20,158 bases of DNA from an uncultured Acidimicrobiales bacterium (GCA_937926025.1 CALANQ010000391.1:1-20158), one strand, 5' to 3'; shown: positions 8,235 through 16,146, counted from the first letter of the stretch. Notes: generated by a model not told the origin, from the letters alone. Translations and numbers: made by a program.

Positions 8235-8278
8235 GCGCCCAGCATCGCCCACCGACCGGGGTCACCGCCACCCGGGCG

Positions 8279-9289
8279 TCAGCGGGGCGACGCGCCCTGG
8301 CGGACGAACGTCGACGGCGGCAGGTCGATGCCCGCCGCGGCCAGCGCCTCGGCGATGCGGACCCGCAGCAGCCGGCTGACCCGCCACTGCGCACCGGGGC
8401 GGGTCTTGCCCTGCACCCGGATGGTGGCGGCGTCGGGGCCCAGGTACTCGATGCCCAGCACCTCGGGCTCGCCCAGGACGTCGGGCTTGGCCTCGGCGAG
8501 GTCCCACACGGCCCGAGCGGCTTCGCCGATGACCTCGGCCGCCCGCTCCAGGTCGGCACCGGGGGCGACGGCCACGTCCAGCACCGCACGCGCCCACTGC
8601 TGGGACTTGTTGCCCACCCGGCGGATCTCGCCGTTGGGCACGTGCCACACGGTGCCGTTCTGGTCCCGCAGGCGGGTCACCCGCAGCGTGACCTGCTCCA
8701 CGGTGCCGGTGGCCTCGCCCAGGTCGACCACGTCGCCCACGCCGAAGTGGTCCTCCATCAGCATGAAGAAGCCCGAGAGGAAGTCCCGCACCAGGCTCTG
8801 GGCGCCGAAGCCGAGGGCGACGCCCACCACGCCGGCGCCGGCGATGAGCGGACCGAGGTTCAGCCCCAGCACGCCCAGGATGTAGATCACCGCGAAGACC
8901 CCGATGAAGCCGGTGGCCACGCTGCGCAGCACGCCGGTGATGGTCTGCGCCCGGGCCGCGGACCGCAGGTTGACCTCGCCCGTGTCGACGAACGCCGGGT
9001 GCTCCTTGGAGCGGAAGCGCCGCTTGCCGGGCTTGGTCTGGAGGCCCGAGATGCGGTCGCCGAAGCGGCCGATGGCCCGCTTCACCACCTGGTTCACGAC
9101 CCAGGCGATCAGCAGGATCCAGACGATCTTCAGGGGCACGTCGGTGAGCCAGTCGACGAACTCCGCGAACCCCACGCTGCCCGTCTGCTCGTACACGAAC
9201 TTGCAGGCGTTGCCCGGCTTCGCGGAGCAGGCCTCGGCCAGCTGCGCCGGGTCGACCTGGTCGAACAGGAACGTCAGTCGGGGTGCCAT
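8279..9289 (-). CDS. MscS-family small-conductance mechanosensitive channel
   Basis: Membrane channel that opens under tension to release solutes during osmotic downshock. The 336-residue protein has an N-terminal extracytoplasmic stretch with two Cys (21 and 29) that could form a disulfide, helices at about 53-70 and 118-141, and a Gly/Ala-rich pore helix at about 143-176 (GAGVVGVALGFGAQSLVRDF), the MscS signature. The beta domain follows with DVVDL, GTVEQVTLRVTRLRDQNG and HVPNGEI, then the alpha/beta domain. It resembles the short MscS/YkuT-type family. Start ATG 9289 lies nine nt after a TAGGGT hexamer, which suggests a leaderless transcript. Family assignment is firm; conductance and selectivity cannot be read from sequence. 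Confidence 0.93.
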   Translation of the reverse strand: MAPRLTFLFDQVDPAQLAEACSAKPGNACKFVYEQTGSVGFAEFVDWLTDVPLKIVWILLIAWVVNQVVKRAIGRFGDRISGLQTKPGKRRFRSKEHPAFVDTGEVNLRSAARAQTITGVLRSVATGFIGVFAVIYILGVLGLNLGPLIAGAGVVGVALGFGAQSLVRDFLSGFFMLMEDHFGVGDVVDLGEATGTVEQVTLRVTRLRDQNGTVWHVPNGEIRRVGNKSQQWARAVLDVAVAPGADLERAAEVIGEAARAVWDLAEAKPDVLGEPEVLGIEYLGPDAATIRVQGKTRPGAQWRVSRLLRVRIAEALAAAGIDLPPSTFVRQGASPR

Positions 9290-9298
9290 GGCTGGAAA

Positions 9299-9304
9299 AC
9301 CCTA
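9299..9304 (-). promoter_or_regulatory. Putative -10 (TAGGGT) for leaderless mscS transcript
   Basis: On the minus strand TAGGGT is followed by nine nt and the mscS ATG. This spacing puts the transcription start at or within a few nt of the start codon. No convincing Shine-Dalgarno sequence is present. The same arrangement recurs at other genes in the window. Confidence 0.5.
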
Positions 9305-9360
9305 CCGAGGACGACCCGACCCGGAGCCGGATCGGTCATCTGTCACCGGCAGAGTGAGCC

Positions 9361-9993
9361 TCAGGACGAGGGCGGGGTGTCGCTGACCTCGCGGATCCGG
9401 ATCACGAACGTGAGCGGGTCGTTCGGCGCGATGGTGCCGCCGTTGCCCTGCTCGCCGTAGGCCAGGTCCGACGGGATGTCGAGCTGGACCAGCGCACCCT
9501 GCTGCTGGCCGAGCAGCCCCTGGTTCCACCCGTCGATCACCGTGAAGGCGGTGTCGGTGGGGGTGGCCTGGGGCATGGCGATGGTGATGGGCTCGCCGCG
9601 GTCCCACGAGGAATCGAACTGCTGGCCGCTGGAGCACGAGATGCCCAGGTAGTCCACCGTGACGTAGCTGGCGTCGGTGACCTCGGCCCCGGTGCCGGGC
9701 TGCAGGACGGTGGTGACCACGTCGCCGGTGGTGGGCTCGGTGGGCACGTCGACCGTGGTGGGCTTGTCGGCCACGCCCGCCGGCAGGTCGCCCAGCGGTG
9801 CGCACTCGGTGGGTCCGGGGGTGGAGGCCGTGGGCGAGCCGGTGTCGGCGACGCCTGCGGTGGTGGAGGTGGTGGTCGCGGCCGAGGCGGTCTCGTCGGA
9901 GCCGCCGCCGGAGTCCCGGCCCACGAACGAGACGCCCACGGCCACCACGAGGGCGACCAGGACCACGATGCCGACCGCGCCGTTGCGCTTCAC
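9361..9993 (-). CDS. Membrane-anchored FKBP-type peptidyl-prolyl isomerase, single domain
   Basis: Probable prolyl isomerase/chaperone outside the membrane. The 210-residue product has an N-terminal helix (residues 6-24) with no lipobox Cys, a Thr/Ser-rich linker (about 30-60) and one FKBP domain (about 110-203). FKBP features seen are VDYLG, FDSSWDRGEP, the binding-pocket Trp in IDGWNQGL, LAYGEQG and the closing strand LTFVIRIREV. The loop between the FDSS strand and the pocket helix is longer than in FKBP12. Cys64 and Cys120 have counterparts in the neighbouring gene and could pair. The GTG start overlaps the stop of the upstream FKBP gene (GTGA), so the two are co-translated. Confidence 0.88.
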   Translation of the reverse strand: MKRNGAVGIVVLVALVVAVGVSFVGRDSGGGSDETASAATTTSTTAGVADTGSPTASTPGPTECAPLGDLPAGVADKPTTVDVPTEPTTGDVVTTVLQPGTGAEVTDASYVTVDYLGISCSSGQQFDSSWDRGEPITIAMPQATPTDTAFTVIDGWNQGLLGQQQGALVQLDIPSDLAYGEQGNGGTIAPNDPLTFVIRIREVSDTPPSS

Positions 9994-11030
9994 TGCCCGG
10001 CCGCCGTCGTGGTGGTGGCGGCACCGTCACCGGCCACCGTCGTGGTGGTGGGCGACGGCGGCGCCTCGTCGGACACCTTCAGGATCTGCACCACGAACAC
10101 CAGCGGGTCGCTGGTGCCGATGCTGGGCGGGCTGCCGGCGGTGCCGTACCCGTCCTCGAACGGGATGTCGATCTGCACGACCGATCCCTGCTTCTGGCCG
10201 TCGAGGCCCTTGGTCCAGCCCGGGATCACGCTGAACGCCGTGTCCGTCGGGGTGGCGTCGGACATGGCGATGGTGATCGGCTCCTCGCGGTCCCAGGAGG
10301 AGTCGAACTGCTGGCCGCTGGCGCACGACACGCCGACGTAGTCGACGGTCAGGTAGCTCTTCTTGGTGGCCTTCGGTCCGTCGCCCTCCAGCAGCACCGT
10401 GGTGGTGACGTCGTCGACCGGAGCCTCCACGGGCATCTTCACCTCGGTGGGCTTGCCGTCGCGGGTGCCCTTCGGGATGGTGGCCTCGTTGCAGTACATC
10501 GGCGAGTCCGACACGGCCACGAGGTCCACCACGAACACCAGGTCCTCGTCGGGGCCGATGCCCTGCGCCGGCGAGCCGTCCTTGCCGTACGCCTCGGCCG
10601 CCGGGATCACGATGGTGCGCTGCTCGCCCACCTTCATGCCGGTGAGGCCCGTCTCCAGCCCGGCGATCAGCTGCTGCTGGCCCAGCTTCATGGTGAGCGG
10701 ACGATCCGTGGAGTAGGTCTCGTTGAAGACCTTGCCGTCGTCGACGGTGGCCCCCACCAGGTCCACCGTCAGGTACTGGTCGGTGCCGGCCTCGCAGGCG
10801 TCCTTGCCGGCCTTGGTGTCGGTGGTGCTCTTGGTGGCCTTGCCGACCTTCACGTCCACCGGAACCGTCGGCGCCTCGCCCGCCCGGTCGACCTCGCTGA
10901 CCGTGCAGCCGACGCCGTCCTTGGCCACCTTGCCGCCGAGCTCGTCGGAGCTGCCGCACGCGACGAGGAGGAGCGCCATGGCGATGGCGCCAGCGGCGAG
11001 CGCCCGCCGCGGAGATGCTGTGCTGATCAT
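9990..11030 (-). CDS. FKBP-type peptidyl-prolyl isomerase lipoprotein, two tandem domains
   Basis: Exported lipoprotein of 346 residues: the signal peptide ends in LLVAC with lipidated Cys25. Two FKBP modules follow, at about 86-173 and 226-320, then a Thr-rich C-terminal tail. Module 2 has the standard residues (QFDSSWDREEP, IPGWTKGLDG, DGYGTAG) and is very like the domain of the next gene. Module 1 has FN instead of FD and Leu instead of the pocket Trp (IAGLETGLTGM), although GMKVGEQRTIVIP is well kept, so it may bind clients with little isomerase activity. Each module is preceded by a similar Pro/Glu/Val-rich strand and a Cys. The ATG lies eight nt after TAGGGT, without a ribosome site. 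Confidence 0.9.
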   Translation of the reverse strand: MISTASPRRALAAGAIAMALLLVACGSSDELGGKVAKDGVGCTVSEVDRAGEAPTVPVDVKVGKATKSTTDTKAGKDACEAGTDQYLTVDLVGATVDDGKVFNETYSTDRPLTMKLGQQQLIAGLETGLTGMKVGEQRTIVIPAAEAYGKDGSPAQGIGPDEDLVFVVDLVAVSDSPMYCNEATIPKGTRDGKPTEVKMPVEAPVDDVTTTVLLEGDGPKATKKSYLTVDYVGVSCASGQQFDSSWDREEPITIAMSDATPTDTAFSVIPGWTKGLDGQKQGSVVQIDIPFEDGYGTAGSPPSIGTSDPLVFVVQILKVSDEAPPSPTTTTVAGDGAATTTTAAGQ

Positions 11031-11038
11031 GGGTTGGC

Positions 11039-11044
11039 ACCCTA
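11039..11044 (-). promoter_or_regulatory. Putative -10 (TAGGGT) for leaderless FKBP operon
   Basis: Minus-strand TAGGGT, then eight nt, then ATG at 11030. It lies in the 85-nt divergent region shared with the lytic transglycosylase gene, whose own -10-like hexamer is at 11102. No purine-rich ribosome site is seen. Confidence 0.5.
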
Positions 11045-11101
11045 ATCAGTGCCCCTCCCCCGACCCCTGTCGGCGCCGATCACCGCGACGGTGGGCTCCA
11101 G

Positions 11102-11107
11102 TAGCCT
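11102..11107 (+). promoter_or_regulatory. Putative -10 (TAGCCT) for leaderless lytic transglycosylase gene
   Basis: TAGCCT is followed by eight nt and the GTG at 11116. The short distance implies transcription starting at or next to the start codon. No recognisable -35 hexamer is seen at 17-18 nt upstream. Confidence 0.45.
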
Positions 11108-11115
11108 GCTCCCTC

Positions 11116-12576
11116 GTGTCGGGGGCCAGCGCACGCCGTCGAGCCGCCGCCGCGGCCGTCGTCGCGATCACCATCGTGACCACCTTCGGCGCGCCGCCGG
11201 GCACGGCCCGCCCGCGCCAGGACCCGCCCGCCGACCAGAGCACCGCCCAAGGCTCTGACCAGCCGCTCACGGCCGAGGAGCTGGCCGCCACCAAGCCCGT
11301 CGACACCCCGGGCCTCGACCCGGTCCTCGACGAGGTCGAGGTCACCGAGAACGCGGGCATGCGCAAGGCCACCGAGGACCTGACGGCCGCCGCCGGGGCG
11401 CAGAGCGAGGCCACCCTCCGGTGGATCGACGCCACCCGCAAGCGGGCGGAGCTGGCGGAGCGCTCGAGCCAGGCCGGTCAGCTGGCCGCCGACGCCCAGA
11501 ACGCCTACCAGCTGGCCATCATCGACCAGGCCGCGAAGGAGCAGGTGCTGGCCGACCGCCAGGCCGTGGAGGACGGGTACAAGGCCACCCTCGACGCCCG
11601 CACCGACGAGCTCCGGTCCCTGGCCGCCACCCTCTTCGCCACCGCGCCCGAGGACCGCTACGCCGTGCTCGGCAGCCTCGACGACGTCACCGAGGCGCAG
11701 CGGCGCCAGGCCCTGCGGGACCGGGGATCGTCGATCCAGATCGACCGGGTGGCCGAGGCCCGGCGACCCTGGTCGAAGGCGCACGAGGCCCGCGTGGCCG
11801 CCAAGCGCCAGGTCGCCCGGGCCCGGTTCACCACCGCCACCACCGGCAAGAAGGCCGAGCAGGCCGCCGACGAACGGGACCGCAGCGACGAGCTGCTCCG
11901 GGCCGCCGACGCCACCGTCGCCGACACCATCGCCAAGCTCGAGGCCGCCCAGGACCGGGTGCAGGGCGTGCTGGCCGACCGGCGCACCGCCCGCCTCGAG
12001 TCCACCGTCGAGGACATCGACGTGCCGCTGGTCGCGCTCCACGCCTACTGGCGGGCGTCGCAGCTGGCCCCCTGCAAGATCCCCTGGTGGGTGATCGCCG
12101 GCATCGGCCGGGTCGAGTCCGGGCACGGCTCGGCGCACGGCAGCTCGCTCACCGCCGAGGGCGACACCACGGTCCACATCCTCGGCATCCCGCTCGACGG
12201 CCGGGCCGGCTCCGCCGCCATCGGCGACACCGACGGCGGGCTCCTCGACGACGACACCGCCTGGGACCGCGCCGTCGGCCCGATGCAGTTCATCCCCGGC
12301 ACCTGGAAGCGGTGGGCCACCGACGGCAACGCCGACGAGAAGGCCGATCCGCACAACATCTACGACGCCGCCGGCGCCGCCGCCCGGTACCTCTGCTACA
12401 GCCGCGGCGACCTGCTCGACGAGCCCGCCATCCGCAACGCGCTGCTGGCCTACAACCGCTCCGTGCCCTACGGCACCAAGGTGCTGGCCGAAGGCGAGCG
12501 GTACCGCGATGCGCTGGAGCTGCCGGACATCCCCGGGTCCCGGCCCGAGGGCATCGGCGTCGACACGGGCAACTGA
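11116..12576 (+). CDS. Exported coiled-coil lytic transglycosylase (SLT/MltB-like)
   Basis: Peptidoglycan-cleaving enzyme that would act outside the membrane. The 486-residue protein starts with a basic and hydrophobic signal segment (residues 1-31), then a long Ala/Glu/Arg/Lys-rich region (about 80-295) with coiled-coil character, then the catalytic domain (about 320-465). The general acid is Glu334 in AGIGRVESGHG, followed by AVGPMQFIPGTWKRW, YDAAGAAARYLC and LLAYNRSVPYG, the hallmarks of the SLT_2-type transglycosylase fold. GTG 11116 was chosen because it starts the signal peptide and sits eight nt after TAGCCT; the open frame runs further upstream without coding character. The coiled coil resembles those that tether or regulate cell-division hydrolases such as RipA; that role is inference. 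It is divergent from the FKBP genes. Confidence 0.88.
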   Translation: MSGASARRRAAAAAVVAITIVTTFGAPPGTARPRQDPPADQSTAQGSDQPLTAEELAATKPVDTPGLDPVLDEVEVTENAGMRKATEDLTAAAGAQSEATLRWIDATRKRAELAERSSQAGQLAADAQNAYQLAIIDQAAKEQVLADRQAVEDGYKATLDARTDELRSLAATLFATAPEDRYAVLGSLDDVTEAQRRQALRDRGSSIQIDRVAEARRPWSKAHEARVAAKRQVARARFTTATTGKKAEQAADERDRSDELLRAADATVADTIAKLEAAQDRVQGVLADRRTARLESTVEDIDVPLVALHAYWRASQLAPCKIPWWVIAGIGRVESGHGSAHGSSLTAEGDTTVHILGIPLDGRAGSAAIGDTDGGLLDDDTAWDRAVGPMQFIPGTWKRWATDGNADEKADPHNIYDAAGAAARYLCYSRGDLLDEPAIRNALLAYNRSVPYGTKVLAEGERYRDALELPDIPGSRPEGIGVDTGN

Positions 12577-12577
12577 T

Positions 12578-13090
12578 TCAGCCGAACGGCAGCGACCCGG
12601 ACTCCAGGTCCAGCAGGAAGCGCTTGCGCTCGATGCCGCCTCCGTACCCGGTGAGGCTGCCGTCGGCCCCGATCACCCGGTGGCACGGCACGATGATGGA
12701 GATGGGGTTGCGGCCGTTGGCCAGCCCCACCGCCCGGAACCCGTTGACGGCCCCGATCCCCCGGGCGATGTCGGCGTAGCTGCGGGTCTCCCCGAACGGG
12801 ATGGTGCGCAGCTGCTGCCACACCCGCAGCTGGAACTCGGTGCCGCTCGGCGCCAGGGGCAGGTCGAACGCCGTGCGCTCGCCGGCGAAGTACTCGGCCA
12901 GCTGGGCGGCGACGGCGGCGAACGCGGCGTCGTCGCGCTGCAGGCCGATCGTCGGGTCCGGGTGGCCGGTGCCCGTGAAGTAGCAGCCGGTGAGGGCGGC
13001 GCCATCGCCGGTGAGGATCAGATCGCCCACCGGCGAGGCCACCGAGGTGAACCGATCGGTCAGGGGCGGAGCGGGGGCGGGAGCGACCAT
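12578..13090 (-). CDS. ogt: Methylated-DNA--[protein]-cysteine S-methyltransferase
   Basis: Suicide repair protein that takes the methyl group from O6-methylguanine in DNA. The 170-residue product has an N-terminal Ada-like ribonuclease H-like domain (about 1-80) and the C-terminal DNA-binding/catalytic domain: TEFQLRVWQQL, the arginine-finger segment FRAVGLANGRNP (Arg119) and the active-site motif PCHRV with Cys136. The length fits single-protein Ogt/MGMT. The start ATG 13090 lies seven nt after TACCGT and begins the conserved protein; a longer open frame upstream is not conserved in character. It converges on the transglycosylase gene with one nt between the stop codons. The choice between the names ogt and mgt is arbitrary. 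Confidence 0.94.
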   Translation of the reverse strand: MVAPAPAPPLTDRFTSVASPVGDLILTGDGAALTGCYFTGTGHPDPTIGLQRDDAAFAAVAAQLAEYFAGERTAFDLPLAPSGTEFQLRVWQQLRTIPFGETRSYADIARGIGAVNGFRAVGLANGRNPISIIVPCHRVIGADGSLTGYGGGIERKRFLLDLESGSLPFG

Positions 13091-13097
13091 GGGGAGC

Positions 13098-13103
13098 ACG
13101 GTA
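13098..13103 (-). promoter_or_regulatory. Putative -10 (TACCGT) for leaderless methyltransferase gene
   Basis: Minus-strand TACCGT, then seven nt, then ATG 13090. It is back to back with a plus-strand TACGGT at 13170 in the 122-nt divergent region. Confidence 0.45.
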
Positions 13104-13169
13104 CGCCGCTCCCGGCGGCACGACTGGCGGGAATCAGACCGACGGCCCGAGGCGGCGAGACCGGGCCGG

Positions 13170-13175
13170 TACGGT
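13170..13175 (+). promoter_or_regulatory. Putative -10 (TACGGT) for the ABC transporter operon
   Basis: TACGGT fits TANNNT. The predicted start point near 13183 gives a leader of about 30 nt that contains AGGAG (13202-13206) six nt before the ATG at 13213. No clear -35 hexamer is seen. Confidence 0.35.
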
Positions 13176-13212
13176 GGCCGGGCCACCCCCCGACCACGTC
13201 CAGGAGCGGCTG

Positions 13213-14178
13213 ATGATCGAAGCACGAGGGCTGACGAAGCGGTACGGGTCGACCACCGCGGTCGACGACCTGAGCTTCCGGGTGGAGAGCGGCCGGGTCA
13301 CCGGGTTCCTCGGCCCCAACGGCGCCGGAAAGTCCACCACCATGCGCATGTGCCTCGACCTGGACCGGGCCGACAGCGGTGGGGTCCGCATCGACGGCAA
13401 GCGCCTGGTGGACTTCCCCCGTCCGATGCGCAGCGTCGGCGCCCTGCTCGACGCCGGGTACCTCCACCCCACCCGCAAGGCCAAGGAGCACCTCTGGGCG
13501 CTCGCCGCATCCAACGGCCTGCCCCGCAAGCGGGTCGACCACGTGCTCGGGCTCGTCGGGCTCAGCGAGGTCGCCAACAAGCGCGTCGGGTCGTTCTCGC
13601 TGGGCATGAAGCAGCGCCTCGGCCTGGCCGGCGCCATGCTCGGAGACCCCCAGACCCTGCTGTTCGACGAGCCGGCCAACGGCCTCGACCCCGAGGGCAT
13701 CCAGTGGATGCGCCGGTTCCTGAAGGGCCTCGCCGACGAGGGCCGCACCGTGTTCGTGTCCAGCCATCTCCTCTCCGAGATGGCGCTCATCGCCGACGAC
13801 CTGGTGGTCATCGGCAAGGGCAGCCTCATCTTCGAGGGGCCCGTCCACGACTTCGTCGACAACACGGCCCGCAAGTGGGTCACGGTGCGCAGCCCGCAGA
13901 TCCAGGAGATCGGCGACACCCTCCACAACGCCGGCCACCAGGTCACCGCCAGCGGCCCCGGCGCCATCGACGTGGTCGGCCCCAGCGCGGCGGAGATCGG
14001 CGAGCTCGCCGCCCGACTCGGGGCCACCCTGCACGAGCTCAGCCCCAAGACCGCCTCCCTCGAGGACGTCTTCCTCGAGGTCACCGCCGGCGCCCAGGAG
14101 TACCGGGGCGACGCCGGCGCACCGGCGCCACCTCCACCTCCGCCGGCCGCCGGGCCCGCGGCGGGAGGTCCGGCGTGA
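13213..14178 (+). CDS. ABC-2 type transporter ATP-binding protein (DrrA-like)
   Basis: ATPase subunit of an exporter; drives the membrane protein encoded next. The 321-residue protein has Walker A GPNGAGKST (34-42), the signature in the drug-exporter variant FSLGMKQRL (128-136), Walker B LLFDEPANGLDP (149-160) and switch His185 (VSSHLLSEM). A DUF4162-like C-terminal region follows, ending KTASLEDVFLEVTAG, then a Pro/Ala/Gly-rich tail of about 25 residues. ATG 13213 was preferred over an upstream GTG at 13174 because the conserved protein starts at MIEARGLTKRYG and AGGAG lies six nt before it. Its stop overlaps the permease GTG. The substrate cannot be told from sequence. Confidence 0.95.
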   Translation: MIEARGLTKRYGSTTAVDDLSFRVESGRVTGFLGPNGAGKSTTMRMCLDLDRADSGGVRIDGKRLVDFPRPMRSVGALLDAGYLHPTRKAKEHLWALAASNGLPRKRVDHVLGLVGLSEVANKRVGSFSLGMKQRLGLAGAMLGDPQTLLFDEPANGLDPEGIQWMRRFLKGLADEGRTVFVSSHLLSEMALIADDLVVIGKGSLIFEGPVHDFVDNTARKWVTVRSPQIQEIGDTLHNAGHQVTASGPGAIDVVGPSAAEIGELAARLGATLHELSPKTASLEDVFLEVTAGAQEYRGDAGAPAPPPPPPAAGPAAGGPA

Positions 14179-14897
14179 GGAACCTCGTCCGAGCCGAGTG
14201 GATCAAGTTCCGCTCCGTCCGCTCCACCGTGATCATGGCGCTGGCTGCCGGCGTCCTCACCATCCTCTTCGGGGTCATCGCCGCCATCCAGCAGCGCGAC
14301 GACGCGTTCGGGGGCACCGGGCACCTCGGCGACGTCATGCCCGGGCTGCAGGTGGCCATCTTCCTGTTCGGCACGCTGGGCGTCCAGATCATCGGGCAGG
14401 AGTACCGCTTCAACACCATCCGCCCCACGCTCACGGCCGCGCCGTGGCGCACCCGGGTCCTGGTGGCCAAGCTCATCGTCGTCGCCCTCGCCGCCGCGGC
14501 CGTCACGGTGGTGATGCTCGCCGTGTGCGCCCTGATCGGGATGCTCCTGCTCGACCCGTTCGAGATCGACAGCGTCGACCAGCGGGTCATGTGGGCCACG
14601 GTCCTATTCGCCATGGGCTGGGCCATGTACGGGATGGCCCTCGGCGCCATCGTCCGCCAACCCGTCGCCGGCATCGTCATCCTGCTCATCCAGGCCCTCG
14701 TCGCCGAACCGATCCTGGCCAACCTCGTCCACGCGGCCGGACCCTGGATGCCGTTCCAGAACGGGGTGCAGATGACGGCGCGCAGCGGCGACCCGGAGCT
14801 GCTCCGGTCCACGCTCGCCGGCGGCATCTACTTCTTCGCCTTCACCGTGGTGCTGTGGGGCATCGGCGCCGTCCTGGTCAACAAGCGGGACGCCTAG
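14175..14897 (+). CDS. ABC-2 type transporter permease
   Basis: Membrane subunit for the adjacent ATPase. The 240-residue protein starts with the typical amphipathic VRNLVRAEWIKFRSVRSTV, where the ATPase coupling helix leads into the first membrane segment, followed by about six hydrophobic helices. The motif GQEYRFNTIRPTLTAAPWRTRVLVAKL is characteristic of this ABC-2 family in actinobacteria. The GTG start overlaps the ATPase stop (GTGA) and is preceded by GGGAGGT (14163-14169) at five nt spacing. It ends NKRDA, four nt before the YjbR-like gene. Substrate unknown. Confidence 0.9.
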   Translation: MRNLVRAEWIKFRSVRSTVIMALAAGVLTILFGVIAAIQQRDDAFGGTGHLGDVMPGLQVAIFLFGTLGVQIIGQEYRFNTIRPTLTAAPWRTRVLVAKLIVVALAAAAVTVVMLAVCALIGMLLLDPFEIDSVDQRVMWATVLFAMGWAMYGMALGAIVRQPVAGIVILLIQALVAEPILANLVHAAGPWMPFQNGVQMTARSGDPELLRSTLAGGIYFFAFTVVLWGIGAVLVNKRDA

Positions 14898-14901
14898 GCC
14901 G

Positions 14902-15300
14902 GTGTCCACCCAGCGCCAGGTCGACAAGGCCCTGCGGGAGGTGCGGGCCGCGTGCCTCGCCCTCCCCGAGGTGATCGAGCGCCCGTCGCACGGCGCGCCA
15001 ACGTTCTTCGTGCGCGGCAAGAAGTCGTTCGTGATGTTCCACGACGACCACCACGGCGACGGCATCCTCGGCATCTGGTGCGCGGCCCCGCCCGGCGCCC
15101 AGGCCGAGCTCATCGAGACCGAGCCCGAGCGCTTCTACCGCCCCGCCTACGTCGGGCACCGGGGCTGGATCGGCGTGCGCCTGGACGTGGCTCCGGACTG
15201 GGGCGAGCTGCGCGGCATCGTCGCCGACGCCTACCGCCAGGTGGCCCCCAAGACGCTCGTCGCCCAGCTCGATTCGGTCGGCCACGACGGCGGCGAGTAG
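14902..15300 (+). CDS. MmcQ/YjbR family protein
   Basis: A 132-residue cytoplasmic protein of the YjbR (CyaY-like fold, DUF419) family. It shows the usual N-terminal helix with LALPEVIERPSHGAPTFFV, the strand FVMF, the WCAAPPGAQAELIE segment, and GHRGWIGVRLD with the conserved Trp/Gly block, ending in a helix (AYRQVAPKTLVAQL). Some members bind DNA, but the function is not settled. GTG 14902 comes four nt after the permease stop and the hydrolase starts ten nt after its end, so it is probably in the same transcript. A tie to the transporter is not implied. Confidence 0.85.
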   Translation: MSTQRQVDKALREVRAACLALPEVIERPSHGAPTFFVRGKKSFVMFHDDHHGDGILGIWCAAPPGAQAELIETEPERFYRPAYVGHRGWIGVRLDVAPDWGELRGIVADAYRQVAPKTLVAQLDSVGHDGGE

Positions 15301-15310
15301 CACCGGCGGC

Positions 15311-16135
15311 ATGCGCGTCCCCTCCACCGACGGCGTCGACCTCGAGCTGCACGACCTCGGCGGCGACGGCCCCACCCTGCTCATCGCCCACGCCACGGGG
15401 TTCTGCGCCGGTGCCTACCTGCCGATGGTCCCGGTCCTGGCCGAGCGGTTCCACGTGTGGGGCGTGGACTTCCGAGCCCACGGCGACTCCACCGCCCCCG
15501 ACGTCCTGACCTGGCGCGGCATGGCCGACGACGTCTTGGCCGTGGTCGACGCGCTGGGCGGCGACCCCATCATCGGCTTCGGCCACTCCATGGGCGGCGC
15601 CAGCCTGGTGGGCGCCGAGCTGGTGCGGCCCGGCACCCTCGCCCGCGGGTTCCTGTTCGAGCCGATCATCATCCCGGCCGAGTGGAACGACTCGGGCCCC
15701 GGCCAGAACCCGATGTCGGCCGCGGCCCGGCGTCGGCGCCCCTCGTTCGCCTCCCGTGACGAGGTGCTCGGCCGCTACGCCCGCCGGCCCCCGCTCGGCG
15801 TGTTCCGGGCCGATGCCCTGGCCGCGTACGTGGACCACGGCTTCGCCGACGCCCCCGACGGGACCGTCACCCTGAAGTGCACCCCCGAGCACGAGGCCCA
15901 GACGTTCGAGGCGCCCAACAAGCCCACCATCGAGCAGATGGCCGCCGTCGCCACCCCGCTGGTGATCGCACGCGGCGAGCGCGACGGCGAGTTCGGGCCC
16001 GCCGCCTTCTCGCCCCGCATCGCCGATGCCGCCCCGCACGCCGAGCTCCGGCGCTACGACCGGGTCAGCCACTTCGGCCCCTTCGAAGACCCCGACCTGC
16101 TGGCCCGCGAGGCGGCGGCCTTCCTCGCGAACTGA
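15311..16135 (+). CDS. Alpha/beta hydrolase
   Basis: A hydrolase of 274 residues with the alpha/beta fold and no signal peptide, so probably cytoplasmic. The nucleophile elbow is GHSMGG with Ser93; the oxyanion-hole region is HATGFCAGAYLPM near residues 27-39; Asp225 (RGERDGEF) and His254 (VSHFGPFEDP) are the likely triad partners. FRAHGDS at 54-60 is the usual strand-loop in this family. It is close in form to esterase/lipase-like and epoxide hydrolase-like enzymes, but no cap features allow a substrate call. The final TGA forms the first three bases of the KstR-like box of the next gene. Confidence 0.9.
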   Translation: MRVPSTDGVDLELHDLGGDGPTLLIAHATGFCAGAYLPMVPVLAERFHVWGVDFRAHGDSTAPDVLTWRGMADDVLAVVDALGGDPIIGFGHSMGGASLVGAELVRPGTLARGFLFEPIIIPAEWNDSGPGQNPMSAAARRRRPSFASRDEVLGRYARRPPLGVFRADALAAYVDHGFADAPDGTVTLKCTPEHEAQTFEAPNKPTIEQMAAVATPLVIARGERDGEFGPAAFSPRIADAAPHAELRRYDRVSHFGPFEDPDLLAREAAAFLAN

Positions 16136-16146
16136 AACACGTTCTA
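16133..16146. promoter_or_regulatory. KstR-type operator (TNNAACNNGTTNNA) before the amidohydrolase gene
   Basis: TGAAACACGTTCTA matches the published mycobacterial KstR consensus TNNAACNNGTTNNA at every fixed position and is symmetric at those positions. It overlaps by two bases a TACTCT -10-like hexamer at 16145-16150, the usual geometry for a TetR-family repressor. Binding by a KstR-like regulator is inference; no such gene is in the window. Confidence 0.55.

Noticed and set aside
7965..9460. Plus-strand open frame continuing past cydDC in the frame of the CydD membrane domain
   Set aside because: After 5575 the translation has no family features and runs antisense to the His-rich protein and mscS; it is stop-free only because of base composition.
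10723..11115. Upstream extension of the lytic transglycosylase frame
   Set aside because: It overlaps the divergent FKBP gene and its promoter, has no signal peptide, and the real signal peptide begins at GTG 11116.
13091..13225. Longer N-terminus of the methyltransferase starting at 13225
   Set aside because: The added 45 residues are Arg/Gly/Pro-rich without family similarity, overlap the start of the divergent ABC gene, and ATG 13090 has a well-placed -10.
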